Below, one piece after another: positions 24,317-36,739 of a stretch of 64,000 bases of DNA (its first letter is position 1; every line of letters starts with the position of its first letter). The stretch is from Apium graveolens (taxonomy: Eukaryota > Streptophyta > Magnoliopsida > Apiales > Apiaceae), in NCBI RefSeq assembly GCF_009905375.1, contig NC_133657.1:62992503-63056502 (forward strand). Direction: 5' to 3'. The notes beneath the pieces were generated by a model. It worked only from the letters and a program-made list of their open reading frames with translations, did not search any database and was not told the origin of the DNA. The translations under genes were made by a program, and so were the position numbers.

Positions 24317-27300
24317 GGTGACAGGAGGAATGCTCTAATCTTGGACAGTGGATGCTCAGGACATATGACTGGTTATAAATCCCTGCTATCAGAATTTGAG
24401 GAGAAGGCTGGCCCAAGCATTTTTTATGGAGATGGCAACTTAGGAAAAATCTTGAGATATGGCAAAATCAAAGTTGGAAATGTCTTCATTGAAAATGTAG
24501 CTCTGGTTGCAGGACTCAAGTATAATCTGATGAGTCTGAGTAAATTTGTGACAGAGATTACCATGTCAAATTTTATAAGGAGCATTGTGAAATTTTCAGT
24601 AAGTCTGATGGCAAGATCACATTGACTGGTGTGAGACATGGTAGTTTGTAAGAAGCCAGGGTCTCCACAAGAACTGATAACTCAGAAGTTTGTCTACTAA
24701 GTAGCGCATATGTGGAAGACAACTAGAACTGGCATAAAAGACTTTCTCACCTCAACTTCAACAATATCAATGAACTTGTGAGGAAAGATCTTGTAAGAGG
24801 ATTTCCCAATGTATTTACTCCTGATGGCTTATGTGATTCATGCTAGCAAGCCAAGCAAAGGAAGACGTCTTTCAAGAGTAAAACTGAATTCTCAATTCTT
24901 GAACCATATCATCTACTTCATGTTGATCTCTTTGATCCAGTGAATGTTATGTCCATTGCGAAGAAGATGTATGCACTTATGATTGTTGATGAATTTACAA
25001 GATACACATGGGTGTATTTTTTGCACACCAAGGATGAAACTCCGTCCATTCTTCTTGATCATATGAGGGAGCTGGAGAAAGGATCAACATACAAAGTGAA
25101 GATCATCAGAAGTGATAATGGAACTAAATTTGAGAATAGCTCTATGAAAGAGTTCTGTAAACTCAAGGGGATAAAATAAGAGTTTTTTGCTCCTGGAACT
25201 CCACAACAAAATGTAGTTGCTGAAAGGAAGAATAGAACTCTGATAGAAGATGCAAGAACCATGCTAGAAGAAGCAATATTGCCTACCTACTTCTGGGCTG
25301 AGGCTGTGCAAACTACCTGCTTTACACAAAATGCAACATTGATCAACAAGCATGGAAATACACCATTTGAGATGGTGAAGTGGAAGAAGCCAAATTTGAA
25401 ACACTTTCATATATTTGGTTGTAAGTGTTTTGGTCTCAAAACTCATCCGGAGCAGCTTACCAAGTTTGATCTGAAAGCTAATGAAGGAATATTTGTAGGA
25501 TATCTGTTGACTACAAAAGCCTTCAGAGTTTACAATCTGAGAACAAGAATAATCATGGAGTCTATACATGTATCTTTTGATGATAAGAAGATAACAGGTC
25601 TAGAAGATGCAGATGACCATGAAAAGTTGAGATTTGAAAATGAAGTACCTTACACTAAACTTTTAAATCCTGACTCTGATACAGTAAGTCCTGATATCAC
25701 TCAAAGCTCTGAGCTTCCACAAAATAGTGGAAATTCTTCTGACACTGAATCATATATTGAGGGGGAGCAACATGACACAAATCCAGAGACTACTGCAAGT
25801 GATTCAACTCAAGAAACATCAGTAAAAATATCATCAGACTCATCTTCCTCAAACTCTGATGAGTCAAATACTGATAACTATGGGAACACTGATTCAGGGG
25901 GGGCATCAGGAAACAACAGTGGTACTGCTCAAAGAAATAACTGCGAATTCATGAATCAAGGGAGAGGTTCTTATTCAAGGAGTAAACTTCCATAAGCAAG
26001 AAAATGGTCTAAGTCACACACACCTGACTTAATCATTGGAAACCCTGACAGTGGTGTAGGAACAAGAAAAAACACTCAGAACGAATGTCTCTACCATTCT
26101 TTTATATCTCATACTGAACCTAAGAAGGTTGAAAAAGCTCTATAAGATGCTGACTGGGTCATAATAATGAAAAAAGAGCTCAATGAATTTAAAAGGAACA
26201 AAGTCTGGACTCTTGTGCCAAGACCAAAGAACATGTTGGCACAAAGTGGGTGTTCATAAATAAAACTGACAGTGAGGGCATTGTTACAAGGAACAAAGCA
26301 AGACTGGTTATGAAGGGTTACTCACAACAAGAAGGCATTGATTATGATGAGACATTTGCTCCAGTTACAAGGTTAGAGGCAATAAGGATCGTTCTTTCCT
26401 ATGCTACTCACAAGAAGTTTTAGGTGTTCCAAATGGATGTGAAGAGTGCATTCTTAAATGGAGAACTCGAAGAGGAAGTTTATGTTGAACAACCTTCAGG
26501 GTTCATTGATCCAAAGTATCCAGATCATGTCTATTTACTGGATAAAGCACTCTATGGATTAAAGCAAGCTTCAAGTGCCTGGTATGAAACATTTGCTCTA
26601 TTTCTGCTAGAGAGTGGTTTCACAAGAGGTACAATTGAAAAAACTATATGTTATAAATACCATGGTAAGGACTTGTTATTAGTACAGATATATGTTGATG
26701 ATATCATTTTTGGATCTGCTAATGATAAACTATGTGAGAGATTTGCATAGTTAATGCAGTCTAGGTATCAAATGAGTATGATGGAAGAATTGAGTTACTT
26801 TCTGGGATTACAAGTCAAATAGACTAATGAAGGCATCTTCATAAATCAATCCAAATACACCAGGAACTTACTCAAAAGATTTGGAATGCAAGACTGCTCA
26901 ACTGCATCAACTCCTATGGCCACTGCAACCAAGTTAGATTTAAATACTGGTTCTTCAGTATATATAACTAACTACAGAGGTATGATTGGCTCACTCCTAT
27001 ATCTGACTGCTAGTAGACCTGATATCATGTATGCTACATGTCTCTGTGCAAGGTTCCAAGCTGACCCTAGAGAACCTTATCTATTAGATGTAAAGAGAAT
27101 CTTCAAGTATATTAAAGGCACCATGAATCTGGGATTATGGTATCCTAGAGATTCATACTTTAAGCTAATTGAATATTCAGATGCTGATTTTTCAGGATGC
27201 AAAATGGACAGGAAAAGTACTTCTGAAAGCTGCCAATTTCTTGGAGGCAGATTAGTTTCTTGGTACAACAAGAAACAAAATTCAATTTCCACTTCAACTA

Positions 27301-27638
27301 CAGAAGCAGAATACATTGCTGCATGAAGCTGTTGTGCTCAGATTCTATGGATGAAGAATCAATTACTGGATTATGGATTAGACTATCCTTTTATTCCTAT
27401 ATATTGTGATATTCAAAGTACTATTGCAATGACAGGAAATCCAGTGCAACATTCCATGACTAAGCACATCAGTATCAGATACCATTTCATAAGGGAACAT
27501 GTGGAAGCTGGTACAGTGGAATTGGTCTTTGTTCCAACAGATCAGCAAGTAGAAGATATATTCACGAAGCCTCTCTATGAAGCCACATTCACAAGATTGG
27601 TGAATGAATTGGGGCAGTTCTCAAACTCTGATAATTAA
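24317..27638 (+). pseudogene. Element C pol (protease to RNase H), degenerate
   Basis: Begins GDRRNALILDSGCSGHMTG (protease D-S-G near 24343). Integrase is recognisable by RSDNGTKF (about 25110; E replaced by K) and by KLKGIK-E-F. A serine/asparagine-rich linker lies at 25660-25990. RT has [20 protein letters not shown] (from 26427) and YVDDIIFG (near 26690). RNase H ends QFSNSDN at 27638. At least a dozen stops and frameshifts interrupt the reading frame, including ones near 24546, 24720, 25177, 25995, 26230, 26421, 26748, 26820 and 27325. Confidence 0.85.
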
Positions 27639-28261
27639 GTCTGCTGATATTTATTGAAGCATGGTATCGTATTATTTATCAGTACTTGCTAGATACTGAT
27701 TTTGATGCTAAATGCTTGATACAATGATAACATGCAAACTGTGCTAAATGATCTTATGTGAAAGTTGCATGTTGAACTACTGATTTGCTTATAAACTCTG
27801 TTTTTAGTTAAACTTATTTTGACTAATAGTTGATATCATTAGTTGTTAAATCCTGATACTAGTAATTAAGATACTGATAATGGTCAAACCATGATTGACG
27901 GTTATACTTCATTGATTATTTTGAATTTATTCAGAATAAATTGTTGACAATATTTTTAGTTAATCGGTGAGTGAGTGGAATATCTTTTAATTGTTTAAAT
28001 GGGTTAGCTACTGATGCAAGTATCTGTTGATACAGGAGTATTTATATTGGGAATAGGATTATGAAGAGAGAGATTACTTTTTGCTTGCCTAGATACGCGT
28101 AATCGTGTATGCTTATTATGTCTAATTATTGCATGGTCAATCAAAAAGTCTCTTCAGTTTCCATCTTCTTTTCTATAAATACAACCCTTCACTCTCAAAG
28201 CTTCTCACTACCTTTTTCACTCAAAAATTTCCTAAATACTTAATTTCTTCATTATAAATAT
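27639..28261 (+). other. Element C spacer downstream of pol
   Basis: No coding signal. Repeated GATACTGAT / AGTACT-like words (for example near 27680, 27855 and 27870) recall the motif amplified in the A/G LTRs. A TATAAATAC near 28172 lies 90 nt before the small ORF at 28262 and could be a promoter box; speculative. Confidence 0.45.
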
Positions 28262-28618
28262 ATGGCCATCTATTCTCTTTCTCATGGAGTCTACCATCCA
28301 GTAGCAAATCCTGAGTACGGAAGATTGTATTTCGATATTGGTCGACTCAGAGCAGTTTTTCACGGCCAAGATTATCATCATTCTGAGATTCCTCAGTCGA
28401 TCCTTAATCGACTGAACTCAGATGACACTGAGTCCCTTCATCTCTTTAGACTAGATGCTCAGTTTGAAGAGATGAGACGTGCTGATGTGGCTGCACAAAG
28501 GCATCTCGAGGAAGAACAACGCCGCCTAGTATGGCTGGTATTGCAAGAGAATATCATTTCTCTTGCAGGTTCAATGTCAAGAATCTTCCATCGGAGGACA
28601 TTGAAGAAGTTAGAATAA
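28262..28618 (+). CDS. Small ORF downstream of pol in element C
   Basis: 118 residues starting MAIYSLSHGVYHPVANPEYG, with an amphipathic E/R-rich C-terminal half (HLEEEQRRLVWLVLQ). It is open without stops in an otherwise broken element, and is preceded by a TATAAATAC sequence near 28172. Around 28560 the sequence reads sensibly in a second frame (FNVKNLPSEDIEEVRIRDEE, to about 28660), so the original protein was probably longer and a frameshift now truncates it. I do not recognise a family. Confidence 0.45.
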   Translation: MAIYSLSHGVYHPVANPEYGRLYFDIGRLRAVFHGQDYHHSEIPQSILNRLNSDDTESLHLFRLDAQFEEMRRADVAAQRHLEEEQRRLVWLVLQENIISLAGSMSRIFHRRTLKKLE

Positions 28619-29207
28619 GAGATGAAGAAGAGAAAGTTAGGATAGATTCTAGGAATAGTCCAGTTCTTCTTATGGCTATTTTCTTGTCTCTGCCTTGTAC
28701 TTTTCTTTTTCTTATCTAATGAATGAAATTATACTATCTTCTTTTGCTTTATTAAATGAGTCCTTGATTACTTTCTTGTATGTATGCTTAAATATTCTTA
28801 AATGTTAAATGTTAAATCAGTACTGCATGCTAAATATCATATATTTTTCATAGTGCATGTGATTAAACTAATCTCTGTTTGAGTTTCATATGATCATTAC
28901 AGTATAGATTGAGCACTACAGGAAGTAAATGTTGTTTAAGAAGGAAATTTAAGAAAGATTTAATTCTTAATCACTAAGAGTTATAATCTTTGAGTGTTGC
29001 TTATAATACAAAATCTTTTCAAACTTTCTTTTCTTATCAAGAAAGTTGACCACACTCAATCCACAATTTCATATATCTTACATCTTAAATTTTTTCTTAC
29101 AACTGAAACACTTGAATTCTTTTCTCAAATGTTGCCAAAAAATCAAGTGTCATAATTCTTGAATTATGTTCACCACTCAGAAATAACATTTAGTTGGTTA
29201 GAGACTA

Positions 29208-31537
29208 CTTGCTGAGGTAGATGTTGATGATACTTACAGAGACACAGAGGTTTCATCAGTCTTTACTGAAGACTCTGTGATAGCTTTCATTAAACACATT
29301 TCAAATGTTAGTTCTTTGCAAGAAGAACAAAGGTTTGAGATCATGGTACATGACAGTAACCTGATCAAATCCTCTCCAATTCAAATGGAGGTTCTCATTA
29401 TTGATGAACAACAACTGTCATAACCACAGTATCTATTGTGAGTCTAATTGTGAGATCACAAGGTATAAATACTGGTGTTACTTTATCAATATTGATTTTA
29501 AATACTGATTTAGTTCTTTCGGCATTTATAATATGTTTTTCATTATATAAATCTTGTTGATATGATTACATCTAAACCTTAGTTAAGGACTACCTCTAGT
29601 TGTATGATCACAGATCACCCTTATTTAGCCACCTCTTATTTCTGTAGGACAATCTTTCTGAGCCTTTTTCTGTGAGATGTGCGAAAAGATTAAGAGAAAA
29701 ACAGAATTTATGAGAGGCAGGATCCTTCCTGGAAAAAGGAGAGGTAGATGAGAGATAGGATTTAGTAATCCTTGTAAGGAAGCTCTAACTATTAAAAGTC
29801 ATGAGATGTGTGGTGTGAGGAGTAGTGAGACTATTTTAAAAGAATAGAGAGATTAAGTTTAATTTGCTATATGTTTGTAGATGCTCAGAGTACTCAAGGA
29901 ACAGATGCGGAACAACAGTTTGTTGCATCTCAGGAACACTCTAATGTATCAAAGGCTATTGATCTCCCTGCAAGTCAAGTACTGATACTTTCTTGCAGTC
30001 CATACATTTTACTATTCCACCACATGAGATAATCCCTATTTTTGTTGAAAAATAGTCCATTCATTCTTTTTTTCCATCACATGAGATAATCCATGTTGTT
30101 GTTGAAGATTTAGTAGCACAACAGTCCATTCATAAAGAGTCGTCCATTTCAGAATCAACACAGCATTCTACAGGACCTGAGCTCCTGGAAGTTAATTTTG
30201 AAGCTCCAATTCATTTATCTACAATACTTGAAGATGTGGAGATAACTGCTGAAGGTGTTGAAACTTCTAAAGCCACTGGATCAATTTCTCATTCTATTCT
30301 GCATACTGAATCTGAAGATAAAATTCAGAAATTAGTGCAAGATCCAGCTGCTATTGAAGAATCTAATGATGGTAAAGAAACTCATGTATCTAATGCTATG
30401 TTAGATTTTTATAATGATCTTTTCTTTCCTAGAAGATATGCCTATGCATGTTAGACAACAAAAAATGAAAGAGTTAGATGATAAGAAGAAGCGGGATTAT
30501 TCTAATAATCTCTGAAATGCTTATTGGAAAGTTACTACATATCCTATTTCCAGAACACGTACAATTGAACATTTGGAAACAGCTGAACAGAAGATTACAA
30601 ATCCTGATGTGCTGAATCATCTGAAAGCATCTACTTTGGTTGTCAGATCCTTACATACAACTCATGAATCAACAACTACTTAAATCAATCAAATTAAAGA
30701 ATCATTGATTGCTTCAAAGCTACTTACTCATCAGGAAATTCAGAAATATATTTCACCAATAGTTGCCAGACAAATTTCAATTGAAGCCAGTCAAGCTAGA
30801 TTGGAAGCTAATCAAGCTCAAATGTCTGATCAACTTACTGATGTATAGAATTCAATGGAGTTGATTCTTTCTCTAATGCTTGGTGATGATGCCAAAAGGG
30901 GGAGAAAATTATTAAATCTAAATGCAAACAACTGACATTGATAGGTACTAATGATGAAAATTCTGATGGAGGTAATAAGGGGGAACATAAGGAGAGTAAA
31001 AAAGGAAGCAAGAGGAATGAAAGAAAAGTTGAAGAGTTGACTATGACTACTAAAATGCAAAAATCTTCACAAGTTACAACTGTTGCTGATGAAGACCAAG
31101 GTATTCTGGAGAAAGAAGCTGGTGTTAAAGCAAGCCAATATCTTCAAACTCTGAAACTTAAAGGAAGAAAGACAACTCTGTTCTACAAAGATCCAAATAT
31201 TCAATTATTTGATTCTGAGGTGAGTAGAAGAATATTTACAAAGGAAAATCCTGGAGTTGATTTTGAAAAGCTAAGGCAAACGAAGGAAGACTTTAAAAAT
31301 TCTTTAAAGACAGCAAATGCTGATATTACTATTGTTTCTCAAGTACTTTATGAAGATGATCCTTCTAACAGACCAACCAGATGTATAGTTATAAGGGAAA
31401 TCAGTCAGGCAGAAGATGAAAGATCTTTCAGATCACAAGCTATTCGAACTGCTGAAATGAAACTTAAAGTATATGAGAAGATAGAAGAAAAGTCAAGGAT
31501 TTCAAAGTCAAAAGCCAAAGTCGGAGACATTATATAA
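29208..31537 (+). pseudogene. Remnants of the extra ORF of element C
   Basis: Coding-like blocks in different frames: about 29208-29420 (EVDVDDTYRDTEVSS...); about 29880-30000; 30236-30450 (EITAEGVETSKATGSIS...); about 30540-30890; and 30938-31537 (K/E-rich, then DEDQGILEKEAGVKASQYL and TRCIVIREISQAEDERSF). The position after pol and the acidic/basic coiled-coil composition match the extra ORFs of B, E and F. The N-terminal conserved block of those ORFs is not recognisable here. Function unknown; clearly non-functional. Confidence 0.5.
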
Positions 31538-31841
31538 ATAATTTAAATCTTAAACTCTGATAGATTTAATCTATACATTAGTTAAAGCTCTTGATACTGA
31601 AGAAAATCTAATTGAAGCAGAAATCATCCAAGCTTGTTTAAGAAGGAAGATTTCTGGAAGCATTATGAGCTGAGGAAGTGAAGTTAACCTCTGGCATTTC
31701 TCAAGTTAAAGAAGTAGTTTAGGATGAAGAGTTAAAGTCTGATATTCACTGAAGCAACATTGAATATGCATACTTGATTCATGTATTTGGAATAGTTTTG
31801 ACATCATCAATTAGAACTTGTCCATAATTTCATAATGAATA

Positions 31842-31854
31842 AGTAGGGGGAGAT
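31842..31854 (+). other. Element C polypurine tract
   Basis: AAGTAGGGGGAGAT lies directly upstream of the 3' LTR at 31855, in the position used to prime plus-strand DNA. Confidence 0.8.
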
Positions 31855-32404
31855 TGTTAGGAGCAATTGATGATATCAAACAGAAACTATCAGAAACATC
31901 AATGAATGATGATTACAAGCATCAACAGATTATAATTACAAGCATCAACGGATGATGATGACATCGACAGATGTTGATATTTGACGAATAATGGTATCAA
32001 CGAATGATGATGTCAACGGATGATGAAATCAGTATTTGTCACATCAGTTGATCTTTGAAGAGGAAAAGAAAACAGGAATTTCAAGTCGGTGGAGGACTTT
32101 ATCTAATAAGCAATAGTATAGGTTTCCTTATTGTTAATAGAACATTATTCCTTATACATTGGTAGATGTGCTCTATATAAAGCACAAATTAGGTTCATGC
32201 TATAAGCATTGCGATATTGTTATATCTTTCACATAACCTAGCAGCTCTCAAGGATATTTGTCCATCCTTTCAAGAGAGTACTTGTGTAATAAGTTTTTAT
32301 AAGATTGATATAAAAACTGTTGATTCTGTTGAAGCTTTGTCTAGTTGATCATATTAACTGTATTCACCCCCCCCCCCCTTCTACAGTTGATTAAGGGGCT
32401 AACA
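31855..32404 (+). repeat. 3' LTR of element C
   Basis: TGTTAGGAGCAATTGATG...GGGGCTAACA, 550 bp. It is longer than the 5' LTR mainly through extra GATGATTACAAGCATCAAC units and a C homopolymer near 32366. GTGCA follows at 32405-32409. Confidence 0.9.
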
Positions 32405-33731
32405 GTGCAAACTAGGAAAATCAACTCAAGAAGAATGTCTATACAACGGCCTTATATCTCAGGAAGAACCAGAGAAGGTAGAAGAAGCTTTGTTGGATTC
32501 TGATTGGGTTTTAGCTATACAGGAAGAGCTAAACCAATTTAAAAGGAATAAGGTATGGAAGCTGGTACCCAAACCTTAAGGCAAAAATCCTATTTACAGC
32601 AAATGGGTGTTTAGAAAAAGATGGATGAAAATGGCATAGTAGTCAGGAACAAAGCTAGATTGGTTGCTAAGGGCTATTGTCAACAAGAAGGAATAGATTT
32701 TGATGAAAAATTTTCTCCTGTTGCAAGACTTGAAGCCATCAGAATTTTTCTAGTCTATGCAGCCCATGCCAATTTCAAGGTCTATCAAATGGATGTCAAA
32801 AGTGCATTTATGAATGGAAATTTGGAGGAGGAAGTCTATATCAGTCAGCCTCCTGGTTTTGAAGACCCTAACTTTCCAGAATATGTCTACTATCTTTTAA
32901 ATGCACTTTATTATTTGAAGTAAACACCTAGAGCCTAGTATGATACTTTGTCAAAGTTTCTCTTAAAAAATTATTTTACAAGAGGTACTGTTGATAAAAC
33001 TCTTTTCTTTAGAAATGTTAATGGCTCTAGTATACTTGTTCAGATTTATGTAGATGATATTATATTTGGCTCTATATATGAGAAACTTTGCAAAAGGTTT
33101 TCCAAATTGATGCAAAGTAAATATGAAATGAGCATGATGGGAGAACTAACTTATTTTCTTGGTTTACAAGTTGAGCAAGTTAGTGATGGAATATTCATTA
33201 GTCAAACCACATATATTTATGATCTTTTAAAGAAGTTTGACTTAATGGATTGCACATCTGCAAAAACTCCCATGGCCACTGCCACTAAACTTGAATTAAA
33301 CACTACTGAAAAGTCTGTGGACATTTCAAGTTATAGAGGCATGGTTGGCTCACTTTTATATTTAACAGCTAGTAGGCCAGATATAATATTTGCTACATGT
33401 TTTGTGCTAGATATCAAGCTGATCCTAGAGAATCTCATTTAGTAGCTATTAAGAGAATTTTCAGATATCTCAAAGGAACACCAAAACTTGGCATTTGGTA
33501 TCCTAGAGAATCTGGTTTTAATCTAATTGGTTATTCAGATGCAGATTATGCAGGTTATAAAATTGATAGAAAAAGTACAACATGAAACTGTCAATTTCTA
33601 GGAAACAAGCTAGTATCCTGGTTTAGTAAGAAACAAAATTTAGTCTCTACTTCTACAGCTGAGGCTGAATATATTGCTGCTGGAAGTTGTTGTGCACAAA
33701 TTTTAAGGATGAAAAATCAATTATTAAATTA
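32405..33731 (+). pseudogene. Element D pol, second part (RT and partial RNase H)
   Basis: Resumes element D after C: EECLYNGLISQEEPEKVEEA and the RT N-terminus (QFKRNKVWKLVPKP, then a stop at 32578). RT core at 32621-32923 and 32948-33442 with [19 protein letters not shown] and YVDDIIFGS (from 33049). RNase H reaches MKNQLLNY at 33731, where element G's LTR begins. Stops and frameshifts occur near 32620, 32922, 33400 and 33583. It closely matches element F (39081-41070, minus). Confidence 0.85.
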
Positions 33732-34325
33732 TGTTAGATATATTTGATAATGTCATGGCTAATATGATTTATGTTTAGTTTTCAGATCTTACTTAAACAG
33801 GATAAATCAGTACTTACTGGAAGTCAGGACTTAAGGATATCAGTATTTATATTATCAGGAGATAATCATCAGAAAATGGATATCAGAACTTAAGTACTGA
33901 AGGACGTTCAGATAAGGACAGCAGCTGATTAAAGGAAAGAAGATCGAGACAAACATAAGAAGAGATATGCATGAAGAAGGAATTCTACGAAGAATAGAAT
34001 ACTTGGAAGAAAAGATATCTGATTGATATATTTTAGGAAGCAGAATTATATTCCATATCAATTAGCGATTATCTTGTAACTGTGTAGTATATAAACACAG
34101 ACATAGGGTTTACACTATAAGTGTTATCATATTCGAGAATTTTATTCATTGTAACCCTAGCAGCTCTCGTGATATTTGTTCATCACTGAGAGGTAACAGT
34201 TTCATACTGTAACAGAGTTTATTGTTTCAATAAAGTTTGTTTTCTGTTACTTGAGTTATTAAAGTTCGATTTGATTGTACTATACACTGTATTCACCCCC
34301 TCTACAGTGTGTGTGTGACCTAACA
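33732..34325 (+). repeat. LTR of element G
   Basis: TGTTAGATATATTTGA...GTGTGTGTGACCTAACA, 594 bp, homologous to 117-720. TATATAAA lies at 34088-34095. Several ATCAGTACTT / AAGTACTGA words lie at about 33806-33900. The inner end is fixed by the primer site. Confidence 0.9.
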
Positions 34326-34340
34326 AGTGGTATCAGAGCC
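34326..34340 (+). other. Element G primer-binding site
   Basis: AGTGGTATCAGAGCC abuts the LTR, the same as in element A; initiator-Met-tRNA type. Confidence 0.88.
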
Positions 34341-34381
34341 TATCTGTTAACGCACAAACAGTTTAAGATCCAAACACAATC

Positions 34382-36721
34382 ATGTCTGAAACAGAAACTC
34401 CAACTAAGCCCACCAAAACTGAAGAACCTCCTAAGACATAAATTCAAAGCCGATATGAGACCATTAAAATTCCCATATTGAGACCATCTGAATATCCCAT
34501 ATGGACGGTAAGGATGACCATGTTTCTGGAAGCAACAGATCCAGAATATCTTGATAGAATCAAGGAAGGGCCTCACAAACCAACCAAGCTCGCGGTTGCA
34601 GTTGCAGGTGAAGCAGCAAAGACTGTACCAAAAGAGAAGAGTGATTACACTGCTGAAGATATCGCATCAATTGCTAAGGATGCTAAGGTACGACACTTAC
34701 TGCATAGTGCCATTGATAATGTAATGTCAAACAGGGTAATAAACTGCAAGACTGTAAAGGAGATATGGGATGCCCTGGAAACAAGGTGTCAGGGAACTGA
34801 TACGATTAAGAAGAACAAGAAGACAATACTCACTCAAGAGTATGAACATTTTGACTCAAAGGCTAATGAGTCATTGACTGATTTATATGATAGATTTGTC
34901 AAACTCTTGAATGATCTGTCACTGGTTGATAAGGAGTATGATCTTGAAGATTCAAACCTTAAATTCATGTTAGCTCTTCCTGAATGCTGGGATTTGAAGG
35001 CAACAACAATAAGAGACAACTACAATCTTGATGAAACAACTCTTGATGAAATTTATGGAATGCTCAAGACTCATGAACTTGAGATGGAACAAAGAAGCAA
35101 GAGGAAAGGTGGTAAGTCAAGGACAATTGCTCTTAAGGCTAAAGAAGAATCGCCCAAGGCAGCTACCTCAAGGAAAGACAAGGGTAAATCTCTTTTCACA
35201 AAGTGTGATACTGAGTCATCAAGTTCTGAAAGTGATGATGACTCAGAATCTGAAAGCTTGCCTGAGACGGATGCTGATGAGGAGATGATGAAGCTGTGTG
35301 CTCTTATAGTGAAAGGGATCACAAAGATTGCATACAGGAAGTTCAGGAAGGGAAAGAAGTTTTCCAGAAAAGGCACAAGTTCTGATAAGAAGAATTTTAG
35401 AAAATCTGAGAGCAGAGGAGGAAAGTCTGACAGAGGAGATTATACAAATGTCAAATGCTACAACTGTGGTGAGAAAGGCCACATATCTCCTGATTGCAAG
35501 AAAGTGAAGAGTGACAAAGGCAAGGCTCTTGTCACAAAGAAGAAAAGCTGGACAGACACCTCAAATTCTAAAAGTGAGGAGAATTATGCCTTGATGGCAA
35601 ATGCTGATAAGGCAAGTGCTGAAAGCAGTTCTGAAGCTGTTGAATCAAAGGTACCTCAAACTACTTATGCCTTTCATACTGATGATATAAATGAGTTGAG
35701 AAGATATCTTAAAACCATGTTTGTTAGTTATAGAGATCAAACTTTAACATGTGAAAGATTAACTTCTGAAAATCTTGCTTTTAAGAAAAGAAATGATTTC
35801 ATAGAAAAGGAGTTAGTTATGTTCCATCAAACTCAGAAAGATAGAGATGATGCTTTTTATGTTAGGGATGAAGTGCTAAAAATGAATGAATCTCTAAAAA
35901 CTGAGTTAGAAAAGGAAAGAGAAGTTATCAGGACTTGGACTAACTCTGGCAGAACAACTCAGAATTTGTCAAGTAGTGAAAACTGGAAAGAGGGCTTAGG
36001 TTATGGAGAGGATAAAAATGATAAAGGAACTGAAGGAATTAAGCCTGTAGTTGTTAAACAAAAGCCAAAGTTAAAACCTGTCAAGTTTGTAGCTGTAAGG
36101 TCTGATAATAAAAAATCAGAAGTTAAAAATGAATTAACTTCTGACAAACTAAAACAGGAAAAGACAGCTGAAGTAAACATAGGCTTAATGACTAAGAAGC
36201 AGCTTAAGCATAAGCTGAAAGATGTTAAGAATGCAAACAAGGTAAAATCACCTAGGAAAAATAGAAATGGAAAGGAAGGAGTGAATAAAAGCAATGATTA
36301 TAAGCCTGTTTCTAAAGCTCCTAGGAAAACGTGTCATAACTATGGAAGTTCTAACCATCTGGCTTCTTTTTGCAGGAAGAATAAGAACATAAACTCCTTA
36401 CCTTCAAAGTCAGGAGTTAAGAGTCAGTCTGTTAGATATAAGTCACAAAATCCTTGTTTTCATTGTGGTAGTTTATGGCATTCCATTTATATTTGTAAGG
36501 AATATCATAGTTTGTACTATGATTATTAACAAATAAAACCTTCTTTAAAGAAAGTTTCCATTGTTCCTTCTAGTGTAAGTTCTGATTAAAAGTCTGAGAG
36601 TGTAAATTTTGATAAGAAAAATGTTAACATAAACTCTGATGCTAAATCCGCTGCAAATGTTAACAAACTTAATAAGGCCAAAGGATCCAAGCAAGTCTGG
36701 GTCCTTAAAACTAATCATTAG
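34382..36721 (+). pseudogene. Element G gag with C-terminal extension, nearly intact
   Basis: The start at 34382 is the first ATG after the primer site and matches A. A stop at 34439 (CCTAAGACATAA) breaks it; from 34442 the frame is open to 36529. UBN2-type Gag (about 34478-35100: EYPIWTVRMTMFLEATDPEY; LDEIYGMLKTHELEMEQRS); knuckle CYNCGEKGHISPDC (about 35458-35499). After the donor at 35651 come a coiled coil (about 35740-35930), a second knuckle with one Cys changed to Tyr (CHNYGSSNHLASFC, about 36332) and a third, CFHCGSLWHSIYIC (about 36455). The stop at 36527-36529 is probably a nonsense change, because the same frame continues to VWVLKTNH and TAG at 36719-36721. Confidence 0.85.
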
Positions 36722-36739
36722 TGGTCTTTGTGATTGCAG
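35651..36739 (+). other. Candidate intron spanning the Gag extension and stop (element G)
   Basis: GAATCAAAG|GTACCTCAA donor and TGTGATTGCAG|GGCAACAG acceptor, 1089 bp, both phase 0, giving ESK|GNRKNILVLDSG. The terminal Gag stop TAG (36719-36721) lies 16 nt before the AG. The acceptor is preceded by a pyrimidine-rich TGGTCTTTGTG. This is the best-preserved example in the window. Confidence 0.6.

Larger units (their letters stand above)
21294..32404 (+). mobile_element. Complete copia retrotransposon C (11.1 kb) inside D
   Basis: LTRs 21294-21812 and 31855-32404, primer site, gag, candidate intron, pol to 27638, a downstream small ORF and extra-ORF remnants, and a polypurine tract. GTGCA at 21289-21293 is duplicated at 32405-32409, and element D coding resumes across the site. 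The two LTRs differ clearly (519 vs 550 bp, many substitutions), so C is older than B or E. Coding regions are heavily broken. Confidence 0.92.
18024..33731 (+). mobile_element. Copia retrotransposon D, interrupted and 3'-truncated
   Basis: LTR 18024-19027, gag-pol 19088-21293, then complete element C (21294-32404), then the rest of pol at 32405-33731, where element G begins. No 3' LTR remains. Gag and pol match element F (minus strand), so D and F are one family in opposite orientations. D has an in-frame deletion joining gag to the end of protease at 19720, so it lacks the zinc knuckle and the protease active site. It is older than C and G, which entered it. Confidence 0.85.

Noticed and set aside
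33727..33731. Target duplication for element G
   Set aside because: The 3' LTR and right flank of G are missing, so no second copy exists to compare.
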